Source of the DNA: an uncultured Xenococcaceae cyanobacterium
GTDB lineage: Bacteria > Cyanobacteriota > Cyanobacteriia > Cyanobacteriales > Xenococcaceae
Assembly (NCBI GenBank): GCA_937996665.1
Contig: CALKUU010000047.1
Span: 1 to 47,878, forward strand
Length of the DNA stretch: 47,878 nt
Reading direction: 5' to 3'
Shown: positions 35,688 to 43,820 of the stretch, piece by piece
How positions within the stretch are numbered: position 1 is the first letter of the stretch
How the letters are laid out: every line of letters begins with the position of its first letter
Notes under the pieces: model-generated
Databases searched by the model: none
Seen by the model: the letters and a program-made list of their open reading frames with translations, nothing else
What the model was told of the DNA's origin: nothing
Made by a program: the position numbers and the translations under genes

Positions 35688-35799
35688 AATATAAAAAATC
35701 TTAGTTGTCTAAATTGTTGATTTCTAGATAAAGTTAGGAATCAATTTCCCTAATTGTCACCTTTATAACACCAGTTTTAGATAATCACTTCCCTAGAAA

Positions 35800-36294
35800 A
35801 TGACATTAGACCTTCAACTCAAAAACTTAGTTACAGAAGCAGCTAATCATCAAGTTGCACCACTTGTAATTCAACAAGCTATAGTCCCTGTTTTTGAGCC
35901 AATCGCCAAACAACTACAGCATTTACATTTTTACCTACTACAAAACAATCAAGAGGATTGGATAATTTCAGTCATTAGCAAAAATGCTGGTAGTGGAGAG
36001 CTTGCAAGCGATCGCCTACAAGATACATCAGCTAAAAAAGTTATTTATGCTTTTAGTTCCTTAGAAGATGCCCAAAACTTTCCAGCTAGTAAAGCTCAAA
36101 ATCTAGTTGCAGTAAAACTACCAATTATTGAAATTTTATTCCAATTTTTTATTATTCAGCAACTAGACAGTCTTATTTTCTTCGATCAGCAGAGAAATCT
36201 TAAACAAGGTCTAGAAGTTGATCAAGCCGATCTGCGAACTCAAATTCAGACCAGAATTTTACAACTCAATTCTCTCCCCCCAGATATCGCCTAA
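35800..36294 (+). CDS. Conserved-looking soluble protein, function unknown
   Basis: The 164-residue protein is alpha/beta in character: amphipathic helices at the start (LQLKNLVTEAANHQVAPLVIQQ), then WIISVISK and VIYAFSSLEDAQNF, and a hydrophobic segment LPIIEILFQFFIIQQLDSLIFF too short and mixed to be a clear membrane helix. The C-terminus is polar. I do not recognise the family. It is divergent from ebsA with 112 bases between the starts. Codon use resembles its neighbours, which supports a real gene. Confidence 0.65.
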   Translation: MTLDLQLKNLVTEAANHQVAPLVIQQAIVPVFEPIAKQLQHLHFYLLQNNQEDWIISVISKNAGSGELASDRLQDTSAKKVIYAFSSLEDAQNFPASKAQNLVAVKLPIIEILFQFFIIQQLDSLIFFDQQRNLKQGLEVDQADLRTQIQTRILQLNSLPPDIA

Positions 36295-36443
36295 ATTTTA
36301 CTAATACGATAAAAGCAATGGTTATTCGAGATTAGTAAACGAATAATAATAAATCTTACTAAGATCATAAATATTTATCTCTAGCCTGTTGAAAAAGAAA
36401 GACAAAAAAACTTTTTTCGTGGAAAATAAATCGATATTCTCAG

Positions 36444-36944
36444 ATGCAGATCATCATCACAATGGCTCACAATCATTCCAGTCCCTCTTTGCATGAACAA
36501 GAGGAATATCCTTGTCCAGTCTGTCACTATGGCAAGATTACTAACATGACAATGATGGAAACATTCTCTTGTAGTTTTTGTCAGCATATTTTCACGATTA
36601 ACTTCGAGAGAAAGCTGCTAAAAATGATTGATTCCCAAATACCATTGTCTTGGCTTTGGAATGGTAGACGGTGGCAAAGCGATCATCAGACACAAAATAA
36701 TTTAGGACTGGCTTATATCTTATTTGGGCTGCTCTTTATCGGCTTACCAACTGGCATAATCGCCCTAGGTACTTTCATTTTCCCTCCCCTTCCAGAAAGT
36801 CCTTTTGCCTGGTTTACGCCCTTCTGGATAATTTGCACATTTATAGCTCACTTGTTTTGTTTCCTGTTTGTAGTTATTGAATACTATCAATGGCCTCTGG
36901 GAATTTATTTGAATGCACTTAAGCGCAAGGTCATATCAACCTAA
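36444..36944 (+). CDS. Zinc-ribbon plus two-helix membrane protein
   Basis: The 166-residue protein has a probable zinc ribbon: CPVC at residues 24-27 and CSFC at 43-46. Two membrane helices follow (about 86-112 and 127-148) with a proline-rich loop between them (FPPLPESPFAWF). A short basic tail ends the protein. This matches a type of small cyanobacterial membrane protein without assigned function. The ATG at 36444 is used; a second ATG at 36462 (MAHNHSS) is a good alternative. It converges with ccmK4, and a strong inverted repeat lies between them. Confidence 0.7.
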   Translation: MQIIITMAHNHSSPSLHEQEEYPCPVCHYGKITNMTMMETFSCSFCQHIFTINFERKLLKMIDSQIPLSWLWNGRRWQSDHQTQNNLGLAYILFGLLFIGLPTGIIALGTFIFPPLPESPFAWFTPFWIICTFIAHLFCFLFVVIEYYQWPLGIYLNALKRKVIST

Positions 36945-37009
36945 ATAAATTAAGTTAGCGAACAAGATTCGCCCTCGTCACAGACAAAATAATCGATTAC
37001 ATCCATACA

Positions 37010-37046
37010 AAAGTGCGAGCAGAACAGGACTTTCTACTCGCACTTT
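37010..37046. terminator. Bidirectional stem-loop between the zinc-ribbon gene and ccmK
   Basis: AAAGTGCGAG (37010-37019) and CTCGCACTTT (37037-37046) are a perfect 10-bp repeat, and after one mismatch AGAA/TTCT extends the stem. On the minus strand the stem runs into CACTTTTGTAT, giving a modest T-run. It separates two convergent genes. Confidence 0.8.
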
Positions 37047-37091
37047 AATGATTATCAAAGTTTATTTTGAGATATCTAAACTTAAAGATAA

Positions 37092-37445
37092 TTAGTTAGA
37101 ATTACCAATTGGTAACATTCTCCCTTCAACGCGATCGCGGTAAGGTTGAACTTCTTCACTGTAGTCAATTGGTAAAACTGCACAAACATTTTCGTGAGGT
37201 CGAGGAATAATAACCCAAGATTCTAGAGTTGCACCTTCTGCTTTTTTCACAGCCTCAATACCTGCATCCATAGCAGCTTTAACCTCAGAAACATCACCAC
37301 GGATGTTGACATTAAAACGAGCACTACCAACCCGAATATAGCCAACCAAGGTGACTCTACCAGCTTTAACCATTGCATCTGCTGCGGCTAATATACCTGG
37401 AAAACCCTTTGTTTCAATAGATCCAACTGCAGATTGCGCTGGCAT
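37092..37445 (-). CDS. ccmK4: Carboxysome shell hexamer protein, CcmK4-like
   Basis: CcmK proteins are BMC-fold hexamers tiling the beta-carboxysome shell; the central pore passes bicarbonate and RuBP/3-PGA. The 117-residue protein starts MPAQSAVGSIETKGFPGILAAADAMVK (partly shared by all CcmKs). It carries VGYIRVGSARFNVNIRGDVSEV and WVIIPRPHENVCAVLPIDYSEEVQPYR, which place it near CcmK4 rather than CcmK1/2 (those have VGYEKIGSGRVTVIVRG). CcmK4 is usually encoded with CcmK3; no CcmK3 gene is next to it here. It may assemble as homohexamers or with a CcmK encoded elsewhere. The flanking genes are rnc upstream and a convergent unknown. Assignment to K4 is by motif memory. Confidence 0.85.
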   Translation of the reverse strand: MPAQSAVGSIETKGFPGILAAADAMVKAGRVTLVGYIRVGSARFNVNIRGDVSEVKAAMDAGIEAVKKAEGATLESWVIIPRPHENVCAVLPIDYSEEVQPYRDRVEGRMLPIGNSN

Positions 37446-37622
37446 AGAATAGCTCCTTTACCTGAATTGAAAAATAATATCTATAATAATGTTTAACAAA
37501 ATTACAGTTTACGAATTCTAATTTTAACTTTTATTTTGCCTTTTGAATATAGTTAAATCGCAGAATAAACTGATTAGAGCAATTATGAGTATTTATCTTT
37601 AGTGCACTTGAATTAAAATAAG

Positions 37623-38339
37623 TTACTCCTGAGAAGAGTCAAAATTAAGCTTGATAAATTCTAAAGCTGCCTGAGCTGCATTTTTTTCTGCATCTTTTTT
37701 ACGACGCCCTTCACCACAGCCATAAACCTCACTATTGATTAAGACTTGAACAGTAAATCTTTTATCGTGATCTAGTCCTGATTCGGTAATTATCTGATAT
37801 TGAGGAACTATGTGGTATTTAGCTAAAGACCATTGCTGTAAACGATTTTTAAGATCGATAAAACTAGTTAGTTTCGACTTTGCCAGCTCAACTGTTAATT
37901 CTTCGGCTAACAGTGTAAAAATTGGATTAACAAATTCAGCAACCGCAATTATTCCTGAATCTAAAAAGTAGGCTCCAATAATTGCCTCAAAAGTATCACT
38001 TAATAAAGAAGGATTACTTCTGCCATCGTTTTTAATTACCCCTTGACCCAAACGAAGAATTTCACCAAGATTCATATCAGCAGCAATCTTACTAAATTGC
38101 TGCTCATCTACTAGACGCGATCGCAAACGAGTTAATTCTGCTTCACTTAAATTTGGATAAAGACGATAAAGAAGATCACCCACCAAAAAACCTAAAACAG
38201 CGTCCCCTAAAAACTCTAGTCTTTCATTATGCTGTTTACATTTTTGATTCTCATTCACATAAGAGCGATGGGTGAGAGCCTGCTGTAATAAGCTTTGATC
38301 TTGAATTGCTGGTAACAAATATTTCTGTATATTATCCAT
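37623..38339 (-). CDS. rnc: Ribonuclease III
   Basis: RNase III cuts double-stranded RNA, processing the 30S rRNA precursor and regulating some mRNAs. The 238-residue protein has the signature ERLEFLGDAVLGFLVGDLLY and the metal-binding segment LLSDTFEAIIGAYFLDSG. The C-terminal dsRNA-binding domain includes LKNRLQQWSLAKYHIVPQY and a GCGEGRRKKDAEKNAAQAALEF ending, only partly quoted here as RRKKDAEKNAAQAALEF. The length is typical; many cyanobacteria carry two rnc genes. ATG at 38339. It lies 177 bases upstream of ccmK4 on the same strand and is divergent from the sigma-like gene. Confidence 0.95.
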   Translation of the reverse strand: MDNIQKYLLPAIQDQSLLQQALTHRSYVNENQKCKQHNERLEFLGDAVLGFLVGDLLYRLYPNLSEAELTRLRSRLVDEQQFSKIAADMNLGEILRLGQGVIKNDGRSNPSLLSDTFEAIIGAYFLDSGIIAVAEFVNPIFTLLAEELTVELAKSKLTSFIDLKNRLQQWSLAKYHIVPQYQIITESGLDHDKRFTVQVLINSEVYGCGEGRRKKDAEKNAAQAALEFIKLNFDSSQE

Positions 38340-38457
38340 AAGAAAAAATTTATTTTTTTTGTACTAGATTAAGTTTTATTGCAAATAATATAAAAAAAGG
38401 ATTTTCTTACGGAGTACTTTATAAGAGAAGTCAATCAACTTGAAAATTCGAGAAGTT

Positions 38458-38489
38458 TTTTTAGGGTCATACGCATTTTTAGGGTCATA
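38458..38489 (+). repeat. Tandem direct repeat containing the ribosome site of the sigma-like gene
   Basis: TTTTTAGGGTCATA occurs at 38458-38471 and again at 38476-38489, an 18-base period. The second copy ends four bases before the ATG at 38494 and provides the AGGG Shine-Dalgarno sequence at about nine bases spacing; the first offers a duplicate with no start codon. It may be a duplicated translational site or an operator for autoregulation. Confidence 0.85.
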
Positions 38490-38493
38490 GCAT

Positions 38494-39435
38494 ATGAGCT
38501 TTGTCAAAGTTTTTGACACCAAGGACTATCAAAAGCAACCGCAATTATTTCAAAAGCTAAAACTAAAGCTTAAGAGTAATCAGCCAAAAAGAAAACAAGA
38601 CTTAATTATTAATCAAATTGTAGATTTGACTTTGAAATCGCGACCCTTATGTCGTCTCTATCAAGGACAAATTTTAGATGGTATTCACAAAAAAATATAT
38701 ACAGAAGTACATAATCTTGTACAAGAAGAAATTAGGAATATTGTTGACAAAGAAAAATCAATCAACGTTCTTACATTTGAAACCGTCAATCAGCTTCAGT
38801 TGAAATGTTTTCAAGATAGTTTAAATGATTATTCCTTAAAGCAACTTGCTTTATATGCCCAAAAGCAGCCGCCCAAAAGTTCCTTGAGAAATCACTGCCT
38901 AAATGAATTAGTTAAAGCAATTCAAATATCAAAAAAACTCTGCAAACCTCATCGAGAACTTTTTAATAGCCAGTTTTATCCTCTTATTTATGAAGAAGCT
39001 ATGGGAGCAACCATGACTTATATCTGTATAAACATAGACAAATATGACCCTTCTAGAAGTCAGGGCAAATTTATGAGCTGGGTTAATTTTAAATTAAATA
39101 AGTTCGTTTTAGATTGTCGTCGAAAATTCGATCTTTCTTCTTCATTCGATTTTTTGCCATTGTCTGATTTTGATATGATTCCCTATCAACCTAAGCCAAT
39201 TAGTTCAGGAGAAAAACTATATAATTTTATTCAACAAGATCCAGATCAAAAATTTAAAAAAACTTACCTACCTAGTAATCGTCAGATTACTTTTCAGGAT
39301 GTAGCTATTCAAAGATTATCTGGATATACCTGGAAAGAAATTGCTCAAAATCTAGATAGTAATCCCTCCGTTTTAAGTGCTTTTTATCAAAGAAGTTGTC
39401 ATAAATTTAAGCAACTATTAGACAAGGAAATATAA
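38494..39435 (+). CDS. Sigma-70-like / ECF-like RNA polymerase sigma factor, first gene of the CHAT-CHASE2 cassette
   Basis: The 313-residue protein has a helical N-terminal half with no recognised domain. A segment resembling sigma region 2 follows (about 168-212): YEEAMGATMTYICINIDKYD, then FMSWVNFKLNKFVLDCRR, a pattern of hydrophobic helix, KYDPS and a C-terminal basic helix typical of ECF factors. The C-terminal part (about 265-310) with LSGYTWKEIAQNLDSNPSVL resembles a region 4 helix-turn-helix. The match is partial and an anti-sigma-type or adaptor role remains possible. It is followed by a DUF1822 gene (52-bp gap) and a CHAT-CHASE2 gene on the same strand. A tandem repeated ribosome site precedes it. 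Target promoters are unknown. Confidence 0.72.
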   Translation: MSFVKVFDTKDYQKQPQLFQKLKLKLKSNQPKRKQDLIINQIVDLTLKSRPLCRLYQGQILDGIHKKIYTEVHNLVQEEIRNIVDKEKSINVLTFETVNQLQLKCFQDSLNDYSLKQLALYAQKQPPKSSLRNHCLNELVKAIQISKKLCKPHRELFNSQFYPLIYEEAMGATMTYICINIDKYDPSRSQGKFMSWVNFKLNKFVLDCRRKFDLSSSFDFLPLSDFDMIPYQPKPISSGEKLYNFIQQDPDQKFKKTYLPSNRQITFQDVAIQRLSGYTWKEIAQNLDSNPSVLSAFYQRSCHKFKQLLDKEI

Positions 39436-39487
39436 CTTTAATTCAAGCAATAGTCTACCGAAACAAACACACTACAATTTCATCAAC

Positions 39488-40531
39488 ATGCCTTTATCCA
39501 ATATTTATTCTCAGAATTTACCCAAAATATCTTTGACACTATCAATGTGGAAAAAGGCTAAAGACTTTGCAGATAGACAAGCAAATTACCAAAAAGCACA
39601 ACAAGTTTATTTAAATACTTTGGCAGTATTATCTGTCAATCAATACTTACAAAGATCAGGAATCCAAACAGATTTAAAGAATAGTAATGGTTATAATTTA
39701 GCCATGCAGACAATGCTTGATAATGCGGAACTATATCTTCCTGAATACGGAGTAATTAGCTGTCGCCCAACAGTATTATCTGACAATTTTTTAATCATTC
39801 CAGAAGAGACTAAAACAACTGCGATCATGCAGCTTGCAGTAATCATTAGTTCAGATTTTTGTTCTGCAAAACTTGTGGGTTTTATACCCCAAACCGAGAG
39901 AGACAGAATTCCCTTAGAGGAATTAACATCTATCGTTCAATTGCCTAATTTCTTAGAAGATTATCGATCTAGGGCAGCAGTTTCTTATACTCAACCTGAG
40001 ATAGCTTCCTATAATCAGCAGGAAGAAAAGTCAAAATTGAATGGTTGGCTATCAGGCAATAACCAAGAAAAATGGTCGAAGTTAACTGAACTAGTTATTC
40101 AAAAATTAAACCTCAATCTGTTAGATCATTCAGAGCGATCGCTAGCTTTTCGTGGTTCGATAGTGGAGTCGATAAACACTGCCGAAGTAATGAACAGAAA
40201 TGATTTATTTGAGGGAGCTAGTAAGATAAAAGTATGGAAATTAAACCAACAAGGTCAAGATTATACAATTGCAATCATCGTTAATATCTTGCCAATTTCA
40301 AAAGAAGAGGTAGACATTTCTATCCAGTTTCTCCCAACGGGAAATCATACGCATCTACCAGAAGGAATCATTATTAAAATTCTTAATGATCAACAAGAAA
40401 CTATTCTGCAAATCCAAACAACCGTTAACAACGATAAAATCGAGTTTTGTTTAAGCGGACAACCGCAAGAAACATTCACCATTCAAGGAGTATGCGATCA
40501 TCAGGTAAAAACAGAAACATTGATCATTTAA
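39488..40531 (+). CDS. DUF1822 family protein, middle gene of the cassette
   Basis: DUF1822 is a cyanobacterial family of unknown function that I associate with neighbouring sigma-like and CHASE2 proteins. The 347-residue protein starts with a helix-rich region (FADRQANYQKAQQVYLN, AVLSVNQYLQRSGIQ, NGYNLAMQTMLDNAELYLP). A beta-rich part follows, with CRPTVLSDNFLIIPEET and KLVGFIPQ, then a variable linker with a SGNNQEKWSKL stretch. The C-terminal beta domain begins about residue 245 (KVWKLNQQGQDYTIAIIVNI) and ends FTIQGVCDHQVKTETL. No catalytic motif is seen. Lying between a sigma-like and a CHAT-CHASE2 gene suggests an adaptor or anti-sigma-like role, which is inference. Confidence 0.78.
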   Translation: MPLSNIYSQNLPKISLTLSMWKKAKDFADRQANYQKAQQVYLNTLAVLSVNQYLQRSGIQTDLKNSNGYNLAMQTMLDNAELYLPEYGVISCRPTVLSDNFLIIPEETKTTAIMQLAVIISSDFCSAKLVGFIPQTERDRIPLEELTSIVQLPNFLEDYRSRAAVSYTQPEIASYNQQEEKSKLNGWLSGNNQEKWSKLTELVIQKLNLNLLDHSERSLAFRGSIVESINTAEVMNRNDLFEGASKIKVWKLNQQGQDYTIAIIVNILPISKEEVDISIQFLPTGNHTHLPEGIIIKILNDQQETILQIQTTVNNDKIEFCLSGQPQETFTIQGVCDHQVKTETLII

Positions 40532-40606
40532 GTAACGCTTCTGATCCGGATCTTATGATCTCAAAGCAAGCTATGGTAAAAAAGTCTCCGATCTTTTCTT
40601 TCAGTA

Positions 40607-42988
40607 ATGGCAAATCTCATAGTTTTCCAGTTAACTGGTGATTTTACCAGCGGCTTTCAAGTTACCCTCGAAGCATTTCTTAAGAACAATAGTTTTGATG
40701 GTCGAAAACGTATTCAACTGCCACCTGAGCCTCAACTACTACAAACCCTAACATCTTGGCAACAAGAATATCGAAAATGGGGCGCTAACAAACGCATCAA
40801 GGTTAAAAAAGTAATTCGAAGTAAGAGTACAGGGAAAAACTTAAGTTTTTATGGTCAACAACTCGTTGATCAATTTCAGTTTTGGCTAAGCTCCCCTCGA
40901 TTTCAGGAACTTAATTCTTGGGTATATGCCAGACTTAATCATCAAGAATCGGCACGAATTTTGATTTCTGCTGATAACCAAAAGCTACATCAACTACCTT
41001 GGCATCAGTGGGAAGTAATTCAAGATCGACCTAATATTGCAATTGCAGTTAGCAAATTAGATTTTAAGGGAATATCACAACAACCAAAAAACATATCTAT
41101 TGCCAAATCTCAGGTTAGAATTCTGGCTATTTTTGGGAACAGTCAAAATATCGATGTCAAGCACGATCTCAAGACCCTAAAAACTTTAGATAATACCCAT
41201 CTCAAACCTTTATTTGAACCTAGTCGAGAAGAACTCTTTAAGTATCTATGGTCTGAGAGTTGGGATATTGTTTTTTTTGCTGGTCATAGTGAAACGATTA
41301 ATGGACAAGGGATTATTCATCTCAATCGCCGCGAAGTCCTGAGTATCAAGGATCTAAAGTATGCGTTTAAAAAAGCAATTGACAACGGTCTCAAACTTGC
41401 TATTTTTAATTCTTGCGATGGCTTGGGTCTTGCCTATGCCTTGGGTGAATTATCTATTCCCCAACTGATTGTAATGCGTGAACCAATTATTGATCGTGTT
41501 GCTCACAAATTTTTAGATTTTTTTATTAGTGAATACAGTAATGGTGAACCTCTTCACATCGCAACTCGAAAAGCGCGAGAAAGATTACAAGCTCTAGAAA
41601 GTGAATATCCTTATAGCAGTTGGTTGCCAGTTCTCTATCAAAATCAGGCTACTCCAGCCCTTTCCTGGTCTGAGTTAATCTCAAGTCCAGAAGAGAATGT
41701 ACCGAAATTAACACCGATCAACTATCTTGCTTATAGCATGGTGGGAATCTTAGCAATTGGTTTGTCTTGGCTATTCTCGGTGAGTGGTTTACTCCAAAAT
41801 CAAGAGTTGAATAGTTACGATCACGCTTTGAGCTTAAAGCCCATAGAACCAAAAGATCAAAGAGTTTTGATCGTAACTATTGATGATCAAGATATCAATT
41901 ATCAAGATCAGCAAAAAATGATTCGTAAAGGCTCTTTAGCAGATCAAGCCTTAGCCGAACTCTTAACTAAAGTAAAACCCTATCAACCGATCGCGATCGC
42001 CTCAGATATAGTCCATGATTTTCCCTATCAACCAGAATTTCGCTCTAACATTTTAGGTCACGACAACTTCATCACTATTTGTCGCATTAGAATTGACGAA
42101 AAACGTGACACCTTAAGCCCCCCACCTCAAATCAATCCTGAACAAATAGGATTTAGTAATATCGCTCTTGACCAAGATGGGGTGATTCGAAGACATATCT
42201 TGGGGATGGCACCTTTCTCAGATAACAAGAACTGTCAAAGCCAAGTTTCTTTGGGCTTAACAATGGCAATCAGATATCTAGATTATCTGGCTCTCACCAA
42301 CAATCAACAACAAAGGTATCCTCGTAGCCAAGCTAAGAATAAGCAAATCAAAATTGGCGAAGTTGTTTTTCCTCAACTCAGTGCCAACAGTGGTGCTTAT
42401 CAACTAGATAAACAAGAAAATCTTGGTTATAAAATTCTACTCAATGCTCGCAATACACCCTTTACGACAATTTCTCTGCGCAAGTTACTTCAAGAAAACT
42501 CTTCTCAACAATTAAAATCTCTAATTTCAGGAAAAATAATTTTTATTGGCGTTGATAGCATTAATAGCGATCGCTATCATATTTCTGGTAGTAAAAAAAT
42601 TGCCAACGAAAAAGTCCAAGGTGTTGTCATTCATGCCCAAGCAGCTAGTCAAATTATTAGCGCTGTTCTCGATCAAAGAAAACTGATTCGTTGGTCTTCG
42701 AATAGAACCGAATTTTTGTGGATTTCGTTCTGGAGCGTAATCGGGTTAAGTATCACAGGGTTAACATATCTCAAATCTTTGCAGAAATATCGTTTAGTTA
42801 TAGTAGCTAGCTTAACTACTGCGATCGCCCTATTCATTCTTTATTCAATATTTATAGGACTACTGATCTTTTACAGTTATTGGATTCCTATCATTGCGCC
42901 TAGTCTGGCTCTTCTGCTCTCAACGACAGGAGGCTTATGGCTGCGATCCGTAGAGATATCTCAACAAAATCTAGTCACTAAACAATAA
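40607..42988 (+). CDS. CHAT protease-like / CHASE2 sensor membrane protein
   Basis: The 793-residue protein joins a CHAT (caspase-like) domain at about residues 60-345 to a CHASE2 extracytoplasmic sensor. In CHAT, His227 lies in VFFAGHSETINGQG and Cys270 in FNSCDGLGLAYALG, the expected His/Cys dyad with intact spacing. TM1 is about 374-396. CHASE2 spans about 400-690 and carries the typical VLIVTIDDQDI, ILGHDNF and GKIIFIGVDSINSD segments. Three C-terminal helices lie at about 703-722, 731-751 and 754-781; a kinase, cyclase or other output domain normally found after CHASE2 is absent. So the output is probably the N-terminal CHAT protease. The natural reading is a membrane receptor that proteolyses a partner on signal. 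The ATG at 40607 is in a different frame from an upstream ATG at 40573. Confidence 0.88.
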   Translation: MANLIVFQLTGDFTSGFQVTLEAFLKNNSFDGRKRIQLPPEPQLLQTLTSWQQEYRKWGANKRIKVKKVIRSKSTGKNLSFYGQQLVDQFQFWLSSPRFQELNSWVYARLNHQESARILISADNQKLHQLPWHQWEVIQDRPNIAIAVSKLDFKGISQQPKNISIAKSQVRILAIFGNSQNIDVKHDLKTLKTLDNTHLKPLFEPSREELFKYLWSESWDIVFFAGHSETINGQGIIHLNRREVLSIKDLKYAFKKAIDNGLKLAIFNSCDGLGLAYALGELSIPQLIVMREPIIDRVAHKFLDFFISEYSNGEPLHIATRKARERLQALESEYPYSSWLPVLYQNQATPALSWSELISSPEENVPKLTPINYLAYSMVGILAIGLSWLFSVSGLLQNQELNSYDHALSLKPIEPKDQRVLIVTIDDQDINYQDQQKMIRKGSLADQALAELLTKVKPYQPIAIASDIVHDFPYQPEFRSNILGHDNFITICRIRIDEKRDTLSPPPQINPEQIGFSNIALDQDGVIRRHILGMAPFSDNKNCQSQVSLGLTMAIRYLDYLALTNNQQQRYPRSQAKNKQIKIGEVVFPQLSANSGAYQLDKQENLGYKILLNARNTPFTTISLRKLLQENSSQQLKSLISGKIIFIGVDSINSDRYHISGSKKIANEKVQGVVIHAQAASQIISAVLDQRKLIRWSSNRTEFLWISFWSVIGLSITGLTYLKSLQKYRLVIVASLTTAIALFILYSIFIGLLIFYSYWIPIIAPSLALLLSTTGGLWLRSVEISQQNLVTKQ

Positions 42989-43131
42989 TTAAGGATAAAC
43001 GCGGAAAATTAATTTTTGCTATCAAGATAGTTAAAATTTAAGGAAATCTAAGCTTATAAACAATAGCTAAGAACTAAATACTTGATAGCATCGTTATCAA
43101 AGAAATCATCTAATTACTGTACCAAACTAGT

Positions 43132-43671
43132 ATGACTGCTCAAGCTGAAATCTCTGCGCTCGAAACCTTGCCGCTGCTTCCTTATCTAGATGACAATGGG
43201 GCTCTTAATGATGAGCTACAAAAAAAAATTGGCGTTTATGCTATTTTTGATCAGACCAAAGTTCTTCAATTTGTTGGTTACTCGCGGGATATTCACACCA
43301 GTCTCAAGCAACATCTAATCCGTCAACCGCAAAATTGCTATTGGCTCAAATTTCAAATCATTGAAAAACCCAACCGCACTTGGCTAGAAGGAACTCGTCA
43401 AGCTTGGATTAGCGAGAATGGCAAAGTTCCCTTCGGAAATGAAGCGAATGAAAAATCTTGGATTCAAGCAATTGATACTAAGTTTGCTATGACAGAAGAA
43501 GAAAAGGCACAGTATCAACTAAGCGATGAAGTCCAGCAAATTAAAATACTTAAAAACGTAGCTAGAAGAGTACAAAAAGACATAGAACAACAGTTAAGCG
43601 ATCGCCAAGTGAATGTCGAAATTCGTTTTAACCCTAAACTGAAAGAGCAAGGTTTATTAGACTTAAAGTAA
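43132..43671 (+). CDS. GIY-YIG-like protein, cyanobacterial type
   Basis: The 179-residue protein has a degenerate GIY-YIG fold. GVY at residues 34-36 replaces GIY, and FVGYSRDI (residues 47-54) stands for YIG. WLEGTRQAWI could supply the catalytic Glu, but the arginine in the first helix is not obvious. This family member, found in cyanobacteria and some plants, may bind nucleic acid without cutting. The C-terminal part is a coiled basic/acidic helix (DEVQQIKILKNVARRVQKDIE). It follows the CHAT-CHASE2 gene by about 143 bases on the same strand and precedes the Ser/Thr kinase; membership of the same transcript is uncertain. Confidence 0.7.
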   Translation: MTAQAEISALETLPLLPYLDDNGALNDELQKKIGVYAIFDQTKVLQFVGYSRDIHTSLKQHLIRQPQNCYWLKFQIIEKPNRTWLEGTRQAWISENGKVPFGNEANEKSWIQAIDTKFAMTEEEKAQYQLSDEVQQIKILKNVARRVQKDIEQQLSDRQVNVEIRFNPKLKEQGLLDLK

Positions 43672-43820
43672 TAAATGCTGAGAAAAGAAGTGTCCAACCA
43701 CGACAGTCTTACTAACTAACTAGCATTGCAACAGTTTGCATTGAAGCCAATTTTATAAATCAATTTTTTTATAACTCAATTTAAAAAACCAGTCAAAAAC
43801 CACGGAGAGTAACAACCAAA

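Noticed and set aside
37446-37622. Possible ccmK3 upstream of ccmK4
   Set aside because: No BMC-like frame is present in the 177 bases between ccmK4 and rnc.
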